DNA of 64,000 nucleotides. Origin: Parasalinivibrio latis (GTDB lineage Bacteria; Pseudomonadota; Gammaproteobacteria; Enterobacterales; Vibrionaceae). The first letter of the stretch is position 1. Each line of letters opens with the position of its first letter. Below the pieces are notes generated by a model, which was given only the letters and a program-made list of their open reading frames with translations, made no database searches and was not told the origin of the DNA. The DNA lies in NCBI RefSeq assembly GCF_036825535.1, contig NZ_CP098813.1, positions 124,001 to 188,000 on the forward strand. Direction: 5' to 3'. Of this stretch, positions 25,010 through 34,477 are shown in pieces. Made by a program: the position numbers and the translations under genes.

Positions 25010-26599
25010 TCAAGAAAGGTTTATCAATTCCTGCGTATAAGGATGCTGCGGGTTGGTAAACAGCGAGTGAGTGTCACCATGCTCTACAACCTCACCATTC
25101 TTCAGTACTAGCGTGTAATGACACAATGAGCGTACAACATGCAGGTCATGACTGATGAAAAGATACGTTAACCCATACTTTTCCTGCAAAGATTTCAGCA
25201 GGCTAAGCACTTGCGCCTGTACAGTTCTGTCCAAAGAGGAAGTTGGCTCATCAAGCAGGATGAATTCAGGCTTCAGCACCAATGCCCGCGCGATGGCGAT
25301 ACGCTGTCGTTGACCACCCGAAAACTCATTGGGGTAACGGTGCCGTGTTTCCGGATCCAGGCCGACCTCCTCCATCACTTTACAAATAGCCAGATCTTCT
25401 TCATCTGGTGTCAAAGATTCATGAACCTTCAAGCCCTCACCAATAATTTGCGCAACCGACATACGTGGGTTCAGTGCTGAATATGGGTCTTGAAACACAA
25501 CCTGCATCCTGCTCCGATAGGGAAGCATACCAGTTCGATCGAGTCTGGATATCTCTTCCCCACCAAACCGGATACTGCCTTCCGTACTCTGGCCGAGAAT
25601 ACGTAAAATCGCCATTCCGGTTGTAGATTTTCCTGATCCACTTTCCCCGACCAAACCTAGCGTATGCCCTTTCTTTAGAGTGAGAGAAACATCAGTCACT
25701 GCCTTAACATGGCCTTTAACCCGCTTAAATATTCCGCCGGTAATTGGGAACCAAACCCGCAGCTTGTCAGTTTCGACCAAAGGTTCAGCCAAGCTGTTTG
25801 CAGTAACGGGATCACCCTTCGGGTCTGAATCTATCAGCTTCTGTGTATAAGGATGGGAAGGAGAATGGAATATAGTCTCTGCAGTATCGATTTCCACCAA
25901 CTCGCCGTGTTGCATAACCGCTACTCTGTCAGCGATACGCCTGACAATACTCAGGTCATGGGTTATAAACAGCATTGCCATGCCCATCTCTTTTTGCAGT
26001 TTTTTAAGCAGATCCAGTATTTGTGCCTGCACAGAAACATCCAGCGCCGTTGTTGGTTCATCTGCAATCAGGAGTTCTGGCTCATTGATTAGCGCCATGG
26101 CAATCATTACCCGTTGGCGTTCACCACCCGACAGTTCATGTGGGTACGCCGTCAGCTTTTGCTTAGGATTCCTGATGCCTACTTTTTCAAGCCATTCGAC
26201 TGCATAGGATTCAGCTTTTTGCTGCCGCATTCCCCGGTGAATCGCCAGTGTTTCTACCAACTGCCGTCCTATTTTGTGTAACGGGTTCAGTGACACCATT
26301 GGCTCCTGGAAAATCATCCCGATTCTGTCGCCCCTAATGCCCCTCATACGGCGTTCACTGCATGACAGCATGTTGATGCCATCAAAATCAATTTTCCCAT
26401 CAAGGTAGTGGGTTGTGGCAGTGGGAAGTAACCGCATGATCGCATTGGCGGTTACTGATTTTCCTGATCCACTCTCCCCTACCAGAGCCAGAGTTTCCCC
26501 CTTGGCGATATCAAACGTCACACCGGAAGTAACCTGTGATATTTCCTGAGACAACCCAAACCCAATGGATAAATTTTCGACAGTTAAAATTCTCTTCAT
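25010..26599 (-). CDS. yejF: Peptide ABC transporter ATPase YejF (double domain)
   Basis: The 529-residue protein is a fused pair of ABC ATPases, as in YejF. Walker A motifs are GESGSGKS near residues 41 and 317, signatures are ELSGGERQRV and EFSGGQRQRI, and Walker B motifs are ELLIADEPTTALD and FILLDEPTSSLD. The linker between domains carries the oligopeptide-type C-terminal segment (HPYTQKLIDSDPKGDP). It drives import of peptides by YejABEF, known in E. coli for uptake of microcin C and other short peptides. The start is ATG 26599, and yejE's stop is only five bases upstream. The gene is the last of the yejABEF operon. Confidence 0.93.
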   Translation of the reverse strand: MKRILTVENLSIGFGLSQEISQVTSGVTFDIAKGETLALVGESGSGKSVTANAIMRLLPTATTHYLDGKIDFDGINMLSCSERRMRGIRGDRIGMIFQEPMVSLNPLHKIGRQLVETLAIHRGMRQQKAESYAVEWLEKVGIRNPKQKLTAYPHELSGGERQRVMIAMALINEPELLIADEPTTALDVSVQAQILDLLKKLQKEMGMAMLFITHDLSIVRRIADRVAVMQHGELVEIDTAETIFHSPSHPYTQKLIDSDPKGDPVTANSLAEPLVETDKLRVWFPITGGIFKRVKGHVKAVTDVSLTLKKGHTLGLVGESGSGKSTTGMAILRILGQSTEGSIRFGGEEISRLDRTGMLPYRSRMQVVFQDPYSALNPRMSVAQIIGEGLKVHESLTPDEEDLAICKVMEEVGLDPETRHRYPNEFSGGQRQRIAIARALVLKPEFILLDEPTSSLDRTVQAQVLSLLKSLQEKYGLTYLFISHDLHVVRSLCHYTLVLKNGEVVEHGDTHSLFTNPQHPYTQELINLS

Positions 26600-26604
26600 T
26601 CGGG

Positions 26605-27621
26605 TTACCTCTGCCTGTGTGGGTCAAATGCGTCCCGGACAGCCTCACCCACAAAGACCAGCAAGCTAAGCATCAGGGATAGAACAACGAAGGCAGAAAT
26701 GCCCAACCAGGGAGCCTGTAGATTGGCTTTACCCTGCGCAAGAAGCTCCCCCAATGATGGCGAACCGGCAGGCAGGCCAAAGCCCAGGAAGTCAAGGGAG
26801 GTGAGTGTTGTAACGGAGCCAGAGAGGATAAACGGCATCATTGTCAGTGAAGCTACCATAGCGTTGGGCAACATGTGACGGAGCATAATCCGGGAATCTT
26901 GTACGCCCAGTGCCTGTGCCGCACGCACGTAATCAAAATTGCGGCAGCGAAGGAACTCAGCCCGCACCACACCGACCAGCCCCATCCAACTGAACAGCAC
27001 CATGATACCCAGCAGCCACCAGAAATTGGGTTCCACAAAACTTGAAAGGATGATGAGAAGGAAAAGTGTCGGCATACCCGACCACACTTCAATAAACCGT
27101 TGGCCAAAGAGGTCGATCCAACCACCATAATAGCCCTGGCAGGCACCGACAAAGATACCGACAATACTGGAAACAACTGTCAAAACAAAACCGAACAAAA
27201 CCGAAATACGAAATCCGTAGATTATTCTGGCGAGCACATCCCGGCCTTTATCATCAGTTCCCAACCAATTGACGCTGTCAGGTGGGGATGGCGCTGGTTG
27301 GCTGAGTTCATAGTTGATGGTGTCATAACTAAACGGGATTGGCGGCCAAATCAGGTAACCTTTTTCCTCAATAAGCTCTTTTATGTAAGGGTCGGTGTAA
27401 TCTGCTTCCGCTTCAAATTCACCGCCAAAGTCGGTTTCTGCATAAGACTGGAAAACCGGGAAATACCATCCACCGTCATAACTGACCATCAGCGGTTTGT
27501 CATTGGCTATCAACTCAGCAAACAAACTGAGTACAAAGAGCGCGGCGAAAAACCACATAGACCAATATCCGCGTTTATTGGCTTTAAATCGCTGGAGACG
27601 GGCTTGAACTAAAGGATTCAT
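26605..27621 (-). CDS. yejE: Peptide ABC transporter permease YejE
   Basis: The 338-residue permease belongs to the DppC/OppC type. It has an N-terminal cytosolic stretch, the first helix MWFFAALFVLSLFAELIAND, a periplasmic loop with the YejE-specific region WPPIPFSYDTINYELSQPAP, and a five-helix core. The EAA loop for ATPase contact is RAAQALGVQDSRIMLRHMLP. GTDDKGRDVLARIIYG is a conserved OppC-type motif. Its stop is five bases before yejF and its start four to six bases after yejB, so the genes are translationally linked. Confidence 0.93.
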   Translation of the reverse strand: MNPLVQARLQRFKANKRGYWSMWFFAALFVLSLFAELIANDKPLMVSYDGGWYFPVFQSYAETDFGGEFEAEADYTDPYIKELIEEKGYLIWPPIPFSYDTINYELSQPAPSPPDSVNWLGTDDKGRDVLARIIYGFRISVLFGFVLTVVSSIVGIFVGACQGYYGGWIDLFGQRFIEVWSGMPTLFLLIILSSFVEPNFWWLLGIMVLFSWMGLVGVVRAEFLRCRNFDYVRAAQALGVQDSRIMLRHMLPNAMVASLTMMPFILSGSVTTLTSLDFLGFGLPAGSPSLGELLAQGKANLQAPWLGISAFVVLSLMLSLLVFVGEAVRDAFDPHRQR

Positions 27622-27626
27622 TATTG

Positions 27627-28718
27627 TTATCGCGCCTCAAAATCGATTCTTGGGTCCACCCAGGTGTATGTCAGGTCGGAGATAATGCTTAGAATCAGGC
27701 CAAGCAGTGTCATGATGTAGAGGGAACTGAACACCACCGGATAATCCCTTTGAATGGTGGATTCAAAACCCAACAACCCTATCCCTTCCAGTGAAAACAT
27801 CACTTCTATCAGCATCGAGCCGGTGAAAAACATACTGATAAATGCACTCGGGAACCCTGCGATAATAATCAGCATGGCATTTCGGAACACATGCTTATAG
27901 AGAATGGCTCGGTCATCCAACCCTTTGGCACGTGCAGTTACCACATATTGTTTATTGATTTCATCGAGGAAGGAATTTTTGGTAAGCATGCTCAGGGTAG
28001 CAAATCCCCCAATTACCATCGCCAGGGTCGGCAGTGCAAGGTGCCAGAAATAGTCCCCTACCTGCTGGTACCACGTCATCTGGTCAAAATCAGGGGAAAC
28101 AAGCCCTCGCAAAGGAAACCAGCTGAAATAGTTTCCACTGGCAAAGAAAATAATCAGAATGATGGCAAACAGAAATCCCGGTATTGCGTACCCGACAATG
28201 ACAACTGCACTTGTCCAGACATCGAAACGGGAACCATGATTCACAGCTTTCGCTATCCCAAGCGGAATGGAAACCAGATAAATTATCAGGGTGCTCCAGA
28301 GCCCAAGGGAGATTGAAACAGGCAAACGTTCCGCAATCAGATCAATAACGTTACCGCCTTTAAACAGACTCTCTCCAAAGTTAAAAGTGAGGTAGTTTTT
28401 AAGCATATCGAAGTAGCGTTCAAGCAGCGGCTTATCAAAGCCAAACTGTTTTTTGATCTGCTCGACGACTTCCGGATCAAGACCCCGCCCCCCGCGGTAA
28501 GCTTTGTTGTCGTCATCCGATTGTATGCTCTCTGTATCGACCTCCTGACCGCCACCACTGAATCTCTCCATAATCCCGGAATTCAAGCCCTGCATTTGGG
28601 CAAGAGCCTGCTCGACCGGTCCCCCGGGCGCTATCTGGATAACAAAGAAATTGATGGTGATGATTGCCCACAGAGTCGGTATCACCAAAAGCAGACGCCT
28701 GATAATGTACGCAGTCAT
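27627..28718 (-). CDS. yejB: Peptide ABC transporter permease YejB
   Basis: The 363-residue permease is of the DppB/OppB type. The N-terminal helix YIIRRLLLVIPTLWAIITIN and IAPGGPVEQALAQMQG are typical of YejB. A longer periplasmic insertion (about residues 45-85, with GGGQEVDTESIQSDDDNKA) is acidic. The C-terminal part has the EAA loop VVTARAKGLDDRAILYKHVF. It pairs with YejE to make the channel for peptide import and lies between yejA and yejE in one minus-strand operon. Confidence 0.93.
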   Translation of the reverse strand: MTAYIIRRLLLVIPTLWAIITINFFVIQIAPGGPVEQALAQMQGLNSGIMERFSGGGQEVDTESIQSDDDNKAYRGGRGLDPEVVEQIKKQFGFDKPLLERYFDMLKNYLTFNFGESLFKGGNVIDLIAERLPVSISLGLWSTLIIYLVSIPLGIAKAVNHGSRFDVWTSAVVIVGYAIPGFLFAIILIIFFASGNYFSWFPLRGLVSPDFDQMTWYQQVGDYFWHLALPTLAMVIGGFATLSMLTKNSFLDEINKQYVVTARAKGLDDRAILYKHVFRNAMLIIIAGFPSAFISMFFTGSMLIEVMFSLEGIGLLGFESTIQRDYPVVFSSLYIMTLLGLILSIISDLTYTWVDPRIDFEAR

Positions 28719-28779
28719 AGTTGTCCGTCTAAAACGTAGTTAGCAAAGAGCCGGTCGTATCACGACCGGATACAACAAG

Positions 28780-30591
28780 TTAGCGGCGTTTCTCTGGCAA
28801 TTTGGCAGCTTTATTGGTGTCCAGCCACCAGGTATCTAAGCCAAGCGTGTATTTTGGCATAATCTCTGGACGTGCAAATTTATCCCAGTAAGCAACCCTG
28901 TAAGAGGAAGAATGCCACTGAGGAATAGCATAAAAGTTCCATTGTAGAACGCGATCCAATGCTCGCCCCAAAGACAATAGTTTTTCGGGTTCATCCTGCG
29001 AAGCTTCTATCTGGTCAGTCAAATAATCTACCGCTTCATCCATGACACCTGCAGAATTGTATGTACTGTCAATATATTTGCTGTTCCAACGGAGCAGCAA
29101 ACCTGACGATGGGAAGGGATTCGCTGCATAAACACGAGAAATCATATCGAAATCACGATCTCTCATGCGTTTTAAGTACTGTGTTGTATCTATGGTGCGT
29201 ATTTTCATTTCTACGCCCATAGATTTCAGGTTGTCCTGCAATGGAATCGCATATCTTTCAGTGGAAGGACTGTAAATCAACAGCTCAAAAGTCAGAGGCT
29301 CTCCGGTTTCTCGGTTTGTCATCACTTTATTATTGAGCTCCCATCCCGCCTGCTTAAGCAATCCGAATGCCTTGCGCATCTCACCACGAATACGGCCAGA
29401 GCCATCAGTTATATTGGGCTGATATACTTCAGTGAATACTCGGGACGGTACTTTATCTTTTATCGGTTCAAGAACCTTCAGTTCAGCTTTGTCAGGCAAT
29501 TCAACCGCTTCATAATCAGTATTTTGGAAATAGCTACGAGTACGAGAATACTGGCTGAAGAACAGATTTTTATTTGTCCACTCGAAGTCGAAAGCATATC
29601 CTAATGCTTCCCGAACACGAGGGTCAGAAAAAACCGGACGTTGGGTGTTAAACACAAAGCCTTGCATAGTTTGTGGCTTTTCATGCGCAATTTCTTCACG
29701 ATGGATAAAACCCTTGTCGAAGTTTACACCGTTGTATGCAGTCGCCCAGCGTTTGGACGAATTTTCTTCTCGAAGGTCGTACTCCCCTGCTTTAAACGCT
29801 TCAACCATTACCGTTTCATCACGGTAGTAATCATAATGCTCAACATCAAAGTTATTACGCCCTACATTTACCGGTAGATCTTTTGCCCAATAATCCTTAA
29901 CCCGAGTATAAGTAATGCTTTGTCCCATTTTATAGTCAGTGATTTTATAGGCGCTACTGCCTAGTGGGGGGGCGTCAGATGGTTCAGAAAAGTTTTTGTC
30001 ATTCCAATAGTGTTCAGGGAGGATTGGCAATGTCATCATTGCAAAGAGTTTATCTTTGCTTGGAGGGTCCATCTCTATGCGCACTTTACGGTCATCAATT
30101 GCTTTAACCGACTTCACTTCCTTGTAGTAGTCCTTAACGAAAGGAACCCCTTCAGTCATGAATTTTGTAAAGGTAAATTCCATATCTGAGGGTTTAATCC
30201 GCTCTCCATCATGAAAACGAGCCGCAGGATGGAACTCTACTTCCATCCAACTGTAATCTGATGCGTAGCGGAAATTTCTTCCAACCAATGGATAATATGA
30301 GTCAACTTCATCACTGGAAGAAGTCATCAGGCTGTCATACAGCCCAGCAGTACCAACCGCTGCATCTCCTCGGGAAGCAAAGCGGTTAAAATTGTCGTAC
30401 GTGCCCAACACCGCAAAACTAACTCGTCCGCCTTTTGGAGCATCTGGGTTTACATAGTCAAAGTGGGAGAAGTTATTAGAGTATTTTGGGGTACCGAATC
30501 CGGCAATACTGGTTGTTTCGATAACTTCTGCGGCTGAGAGGGTTCCGCTTATCAGCCCTAAACACAATCCATAGGCGAGTCTTTTCAGCAT
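28780..30591 (-). CDS. yejA: Peptide ABC transporter binding protein YejA
   Basis: The 603-residue periplasmic protein has a signal peptide (MLKRLAYGLCLGLISGTLSA, AAE) and an SBP_bac_5 fold typical of peptide-binding proteins: FGTPKYSNNFSHFDYVNPDA, LYDSLMTSSSDEVDSYYPLV and FHDGERIKPSDMEFTFTKFM. The frame is open 12 codons further upstream, but ATG 30591 follows GGAGAGATAGG and starts the signal peptide. It is the first gene of yejABEF. A 60-base gap to yejB separates it from the permease genes. YejA delivers short peptides to the permease. Confidence 0.92.
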   Translation of the reverse strand: MLKRLAYGLCLGLISGTLSAAEVIETTSIAGFGTPKYSNNFSHFDYVNPDAPKGGRVSFAVLGTYDNFNRFASRGDAAVGTAGLYDSLMTSSSDEVDSYYPLVGRNFRYASDYSWMEVEFHPAARFHDGERIKPSDMEFTFTKFMTEGVPFVKDYYKEVKSVKAIDDRKVRIEMDPPSKDKLFAMMTLPILPEHYWNDKNFSEPSDAPPLGSSAYKITDYKMGQSITYTRVKDYWAKDLPVNVGRNNFDVEHYDYYRDETVMVEAFKAGEYDLREENSSKRWATAYNGVNFDKGFIHREEIAHEKPQTMQGFVFNTQRPVFSDPRVREALGYAFDFEWTNKNLFFSQYSRTRSYFQNTDYEAVELPDKAELKVLEPIKDKVPSRVFTEVYQPNITDGSGRIRGEMRKAFGLLKQAGWELNNKVMTNRETGEPLTFELLIYSPSTERYAIPLQDNLKSMGVEMKIRTIDTTQYLKRMRDRDFDMISRVYAANPFPSSGLLLRWNSKYIDSTYNSAGVMDEAVDYLTDQIEASQDEPEKLLSLGRALDRVLQWNFYAIPQWHSSSYRVAYWDKFARPEIMPKYTLGLDTWWLDTNKAAKLPEKRR

Positions 30592-30772
30592 CCTATCTCT
30601 CCAATTCCATCCGGACAATCTGTCCACGTCAGTAATTTACTGCATTCAATAAGAAAATATTCTAAATATCATTACTCTACGATAGGACAGAGATGAGAGA
30701 TCGACAACCGTTTTCATGGTTACTCAACAAAAATGGGATTCAGGATGGGTCAACTGTCTGAGAGAAAAGACA

Positions 30773-30802
30773 ATTAAAAAAAGCTGCCGGATTTCCGGCA
30801 GC
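30773..30802 (-). terminator. Rho-independent terminator of the first GST gene
   Basis: GCTGCCGG (30783-30790) pairs with CCGGCAGC (30795-30802), loop ATTT. On the minus strand the stem is followed by about seven T. Confidence 0.88.
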
Positions 30803-30821
30803 AAGAGGGATCAAGAATGGT

Positions 30822-31490
30822 CTAGCGAGTGACCATCTTTCTTATTTGCTCTGCCCTCTCTTCATCTGTTAGCTCTGAAGGAGGCGGAGTCAAAATACCC
30901 ACCTGGCAGGCGGGGCGTAACGCGAGCTCATCAAGCCAGCGTTTCAGGTGGGTCAGTCCGGTAATGTCAACACCACTCCACTCATGGATACGTACCCAGG
31001 GCCAGGTAGACATATCTGCAATGGTGTAGTCATCACCCGCGAGGTATCTGTTGTCCGCTAACTGTCCATTCATGACTTCAAACAGCCGGCGACCTTCTTT
31101 CTGGTAACGTTCGATAGCGGCAGGAATTTTTTCCGGAAAATAACGGTAGAAGACATTTGCCTGCCCCATCATCGGGCCGACTCCCCCCATCTGGAACATC
31201 AGCCATTGAATAACCTGAGAACGTTTTTTCGGATCTTCAGGAAGAAATTTTCCGGTCTTCTCTGCCAGGTACAACAAAATAGCGCCGGACTCAAAGACCG
31301 CGAAATCATCATTATCCCGGTCAATAATCGCAGGGATTCTTCCATTGGGATTTATCGCCAAAAATTCCGGTTGTTTCTGCTCGTTAGACATCAGGTCAAG
31401 ATGATGGACTTCATAGTCCAGTCCCATCTCTTCCAGTGCAATAGATATCTTGTAGCCATTAGGTGTAGCGGCGGTATAAAGATCGATCAT
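30822..31490 (-). CDS. Glutathione S-transferase (YfcG/Nu-like)
   Basis: The 222-residue protein has an N-terminal thioredoxin-like domain (about 1-80; YTAATPNGYKISIALEEMGL, NPNGRIPAIID, FAVFESGAILLYLAEK) and a C-terminal helical domain. TPNGYKIS and the Asn/Thr near residues 9-11 are the YfcG/YghU-type active site that binds glutathione disulfide, so disulfide reductase activity is more likely than classical conjugation. The start ATG at 31490 is preceded by an AAAGGAA-type site. It has its own terminator. A second, dissimilar GST gene is 85 bases upstream on the same strand. Confidence 0.88.
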   Translation of the reverse strand: MIDLYTAATPNGYKISIALEEMGLDYEVHHLDLMSNEQKQPEFLAINPNGRIPAIIDRDNDDFAVFESGAILLYLAEKTGKFLPEDPKKRSQVIQWLMFQMGGVGPMMGQANVFYRYFPEKIPAAIERYQKEGRRLFEVMNGQLADNRYLAGDDYTIADMSTWPWVRIHEWSGVDITGLTHLKRWLDELALRPACQVGILTPPPSELTDEERAEQIRKMVTR

Positions 31491-31574
31491 GCTACATTCC
31501 TTTATTAGTGGAACGATATACCCTAATCACTGTGAGGTCCTTGATTCTTCACGAGTTGATTGGGTAAAAGGCAC

Positions 31575-32183
31575 TTATTGAACTGAAGGTCTTTCAGAAA
31601 CCAACTCAAACCAGCGCTGAGTATTCGGCAGGCTATCGTCAATCACCACTTCCAGGTTTTTAGCAAACCCAAACATCACGAAAGCGGTAATATCGACTAT
31701 CGAGAAAAAATCTCCCGCGATATAGGTGGTTGAACCGAGTTGTTTTTCCAATTTAGGCAAGAACGCTTTAAGACGGTCCAAGGAAATCTGCCCCCATTCT
31801 TCGCTGCAGGTTTCCCTGTCTTTGTAGATTCCAGTAATATTTCGGAAAGACTGGAACGCAACAAACAATCCCTCGAGTTCCACAACCCGATGCCACATTT
31901 CCACGTTTGCTTTTTCAAGTGCAGTACCACCAAATAAAGGCATTTTTTCCGGGTACAGTTCCTCAAAATACCGGCAGATTGCAACAGATTCACAGATTGT
32001 CGTTCCATCATCCAGTTCAAGAACAGGAATACGTCCGTTTACTGCCTTAGCAATAAAGGCCTCAGACAGATTCTCTCCACCCCGAATATCAACATTCTCT
32101 CGATCAACAGTAATGCCTTTTTCCGCCAGGAAAATACTGACTCGACGCGCACTTGGTGCTGGTGCAAGCTCATAAATTTTCAT
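31575..32183 (-). CDS. Glutathione S-transferase family protein
   Basis: The 202-residue protein has an N-terminal GST domain (KIYELAPAPSARRVSIFLAE, then NGRIPVLELDDGTTICESVA) and a C-terminal helical domain with GDFFSIVDITAFVMFGF. The ESxAI glutathione motif is present as ESVAICRYFEEL. It differs from the YfcG-type gene next to it and is closer to GSTs annotated as stringent starvation or maleylacetoacetate isomerase-like; the substrate is unknown. AAGGA precedes ATG 32183 by five bases. It is likely co-transcribed with the first GST. Confidence 0.88.
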   Translation of the reverse strand: MKIYELAPAPSARRVSIFLAEKGITVDRENVDIRGGENLSEAFIAKAVNGRIPVLELDDGTTICESVAICRYFEELYPEKMPLFGGTALEKANVEMWHRVVELEGLFVAFQSFRNITGIYKDRETCSEEWGQISLDRLKAFLPKLEKQLGSTTYIAGDFFSIVDITAFVMFGFAKNLEVVIDDSLPNTQRWFELVSERPSVQ

Positions 32184-32484
32184 TTCAATCCTTTAATCTG
32201 AACGCTCGTTCTGAATTTAATCTAAATCACCTTTGCGATGGCGGTCAAGCAACAAAATTACTATCAATAGAACCTTAAGTTATAAATTCGCGGCTTGCTA
32301 ACTGTCTGAAATCCTGAGTTTGCTAACTTGAGACAGATACAAGGATACGCCGGAATAATATTCTTGTTTCATATTGCAATATCACAGTTCCAAAAAAATC
32401 ATTATTCCTTGTTTCACAGGTATATTGATTTATACCCTGTCGCTGAAATATTGTTGTTTAGATTATTAGGCATTTATTAGAGAT
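32184..32484. other. Intergenic region before the second EamA gene
   Basis: About 300 bases with no gene. It holds the 12-base palindrome ATATTGCAATAT (32371-32382), repeats TTGCTAACT (32295-32303 and 32320-32328), and TTCTTGTTTCA/TCCTTGTTTCA pairs flanking the palindrome. Divergent promoters for the GST pair and the EamA exporter should lie here. Confidence 0.4.
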
Positions 32485-33408
32485 ATGACGAATCCCCGTA
32501 TCGAGCATTCCGCCTACTTGTATTTAATTTTTGCTGCCTTGCTATGGGGAGGAAATTACGTTGTCGGAAAAATAATGGGTACTGACGTCAATCCTGTGAC
32601 GTTGGCTTGGCTTCGGTGGACACCTGCCGCTTTGCTGGTTGTCTGTTTCTGTTTACGCGGAATAATCGACCAATGGGAACTGATTACAAGTGGGATACTG
32701 CGAATATCTGTCCTCGCTGTCTTGGGTGTCATTCTTTTCCCAACAACGCTTTACAAAGGTCTCCAAACGACAACGTCATTGAACGCTGCGCTCTATCTTT
32801 CGGTAGTCCCCCTTTTTGTACTCCTTCTTAATTTTCTGTTTTATAGAGAAAAACTTACAATGCGAATAGGATTAGGAAGCGGTATAGCATTTTTAGGGGT
32901 GCTCTGGTTGCTCGCCAAAGGAAATCCTGGCGTACTAATCGACCTTAACTTCAACGACGGTGACCTATGGGCGATTGCCTCCGCGTTTAGTTGGGCATGT
33001 TACTGTAGCCTGGCCCGATTGAAACCTCAGGGATTAAAAACCGGTGCCTTTCTTGGTGCATCACTGACTATAGGTGTTCTATTACTGACCCCGATATGGC
33101 TAATTGAACTACAAATGACTGGCCAAAGTATCCAAGATTTGTCATCGCTCTCGATTAAAAACTGGTTAGGTATCCTCTATCTGGCTATCGGCCCATCAGC
33201 GCTTTCCTACTGGTTTTGGAATCGAGGGTTGGATGCTTTAGGCTCCGCGCGTGGCTCTCTCTTTAACCATCTTATCCCTCTTTCATCAGCAGGCTTGGGA
33301 ATTTTGTTCCTCAACGAACGACTATATGTGTACCATCTGGTAAGTGTGGTTTTAATTGTCGTAGGAATTTTTATTTCAAGCTTACGCACACCAAAAAAAT
33401 CGCATTAA
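32485..33408 (+). CDS. EamA/DMT-family exporter
   Basis: The 307-residue protein has about ten hydrophobic segments in two EamA repeats: LIFAALLWGGNYVVGKIMGT opens the first, AIASAFSWACYCSLARLKP and RGSLFNHLIPLSSAGLGILF mark the second. It is a probable exporter of amino acids or metabolites. The start ATG 32485 has only a weak site (TTAGAGAT). It is followed by a TetR gene across a 170-base gap with an operator-like inverted repeat, so TetR may regulate this gene or the GSTs. Confidence 0.88.
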   Translation: MTNPRIEHSAYLYLIFAALLWGGNYVVGKIMGTDVNPVTLAWLRWTPAALLVVCFCLRGIIDQWELITSGILRISVLAVLGVILFPTTLYKGLQTTTSLNAALYLSVVPLFVLLLNFLFYREKLTMRIGLGSGIAFLGVLWLLAKGNPGVLIDLNFNDGDLWAIASAFSWACYCSLARLKPQGLKTGAFLGASLTIGVLLLTPIWLIELQMTGQSIQDLSSLSIKNWLGILYLAIGPSALSYWFWNRGLDALGSARGSLFNHLIPLSSAGLGILFLNERLYVYHLVSVVLIVVGIFISSLRTPKKSH

Positions 33409-33486
33409 CCCTAATTTATGCAGTGTTATTTAATCTTAATATCGTTAACATACTTTTTAATATGAAGCTTTTGTTTCTGGATACTA

Positions 33487-33513
33487 GTGATGTAGTATAT
33501 GATGCTATATCAC
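33487..33513. promoter_or_regulatory. Operator-like inverted repeat before the TetR gene
   Basis: The imperfect 27-base repeat has outer arms GTGAT and ATCAC with inner TAG/CTA pairs. It lies 66 bases before the TetR start. Autoregulation by TetR is the simplest reading, but it is inference. Confidence 0.4.
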
Positions 33514-33579
33514 GGGTCTATAATAACCAATTAATAACTGTGATTCTTTGGTCAATTATCCGCTCTATTGTGATGAATT

Positions 33580-34164
33580 ATGGCAAGAACAAAGAATTTT
33601 GACAGGCAAGACAAACTTATTGAGGCAATGCACCTATTCTGGGAAAAGGGGTATGCAGAAACATCCGTGTCTGATTTGGTTGAACGACTGGGTATTAACA
33701 GGTTCAGCCTTTACAGCACATACGGTGATAAGCACACCTTGTACCATGAAACACTGGAATACTACCTCAATACTTATTCCTGCCCACGCTTGGATGCATT
33801 TTTCGGTGAAGACTCCGGCTTAGAATCAATTTTTGACTATCTAAGCCGCTTCTGTGCTCTGCAGAAAGAGCAGAGGGAGGGGTGCTTTATGCAAAATGCC
33901 CTGTTAGAAAAATGTCTCACCGATGAATTTGTTTTAGCTGCCGGAAATCGCTTGTTTGATTTTATTATTAAAACAATGACCCATGCGCTGGAAAATGCCA
34001 AGCTTTTCGGTCAAATCAAACCGGATGTCAACATCCCTCAAACCGCATCCTTTATCCTCTTGCAAATGCAGGGTTTCCGGGTTTTGGGGAAATGCGAGCG
34101 GTATGAAGACGTTGAAGCGGCAAAAAACGTTGCTTTTGAGTACTTGGATTCGTTGAAATCATAA
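33580..34164 (+). CDS. TetR-family transcriptional regulator
   Basis: The 194-residue protein has a TetR N-terminal DNA-binding helix-turn-helix (about 1-60; KLIEAMHLFWEKGYAETSV, then LGINRFSLYSTYGDKHTLYH) and a C-terminal ligand domain with EQREGCFMQNALLEK, typical of TetR_C families related to AcuR/NemR-like regulators. The ATG follows a weak site. It probably represses the neighbouring exporter or detoxification genes. Its start lies 170 bases after the exporter's stop; its own stop is three bases before a terminator hairpin. Confidence 0.88.
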   Translation: MARTKNFDRQDKLIEAMHLFWEKGYAETSVSDLVERLGINRFSLYSTYGDKHTLYHETLEYYLNTYSCPRLDAFFGEDSGLESIFDYLSRFCALQKEQREGCFMQNALLEKCLTDEFVLAAGNRLFDFIIKTMTHALENAKLFGQIKPDVNIPQTASFILLQMQGFRVLGKCERYEDVEAAKNVAFEYLDSLKS

Positions 34165-34166
34165 AA

Positions 34167-34194
34167 AACTCCGCATCAACAACCATGCGGAGTT
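34167..34194 (-). terminator. Terminator hairpin between TetR and a small convergent frame
   Basis: AACTCCGCAT (34167-34176) pairs with ATGCGGAGTT (34185-34194), loop CAACAACC. On the minus strand it is followed by a T-rich run, so it chiefly ends the small gene at 34200-34388. Confidence 0.75.
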
Positions 34195-34199
34195 ATCGG

Positions 34200-34388
34200 T
34201 TAGAATATGTCTTTGAGTGCTTCCCACTCACTGTCAGTCAGAATTGAACGACTATCCTGCGGGCTATTACTCTGTCCCTCTAAAAAAGTACTCGGCCTGT
34301 CTTCCAGCGCATTTTTCAGAATCAATCTCTGTCGACGGGTAAGTGAGCCCAACTTCGCACGGTAATCTACAAACTCCCGGTTCTTCAT
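34200..34388 (-). CDS. Small hypothetical protein
   Basis: The 62-residue frame from ATG 34388 (MKNREFVDYRAKLGSLTRRQ...) ends in SILTDSEWEALKDIF; a TTG at 34466 could extend it to 88 residues. I do not recognise it with confidence. The opening (F-x-x-Y-R-x-x-L-x-x-L-T-x-x-Q-R) faintly resembles N-termini of some IS1595-type transposases, but no zinc ribbon or catalytic part follows, so that is only a suggestion. A strong terminator hairpin sits directly after the stop. It lies just downstream of ldhA on the same strand. Confidence 0.45.
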   Translation of the reverse strand: MKNREFVDYRAKLGSLTRRQRLILKNALEDRPSTFLEGQSNSPQDSRSILTDSEWEALKDIF

Positions 34389-34477
34389 GCCAAGACATCT
34401 CAACGAAATACCATGTTCAAGAAGAATATACGCCGATGGCTCAACGCACGTTGAGAACCGCGTCAAAGTCTAACTTA

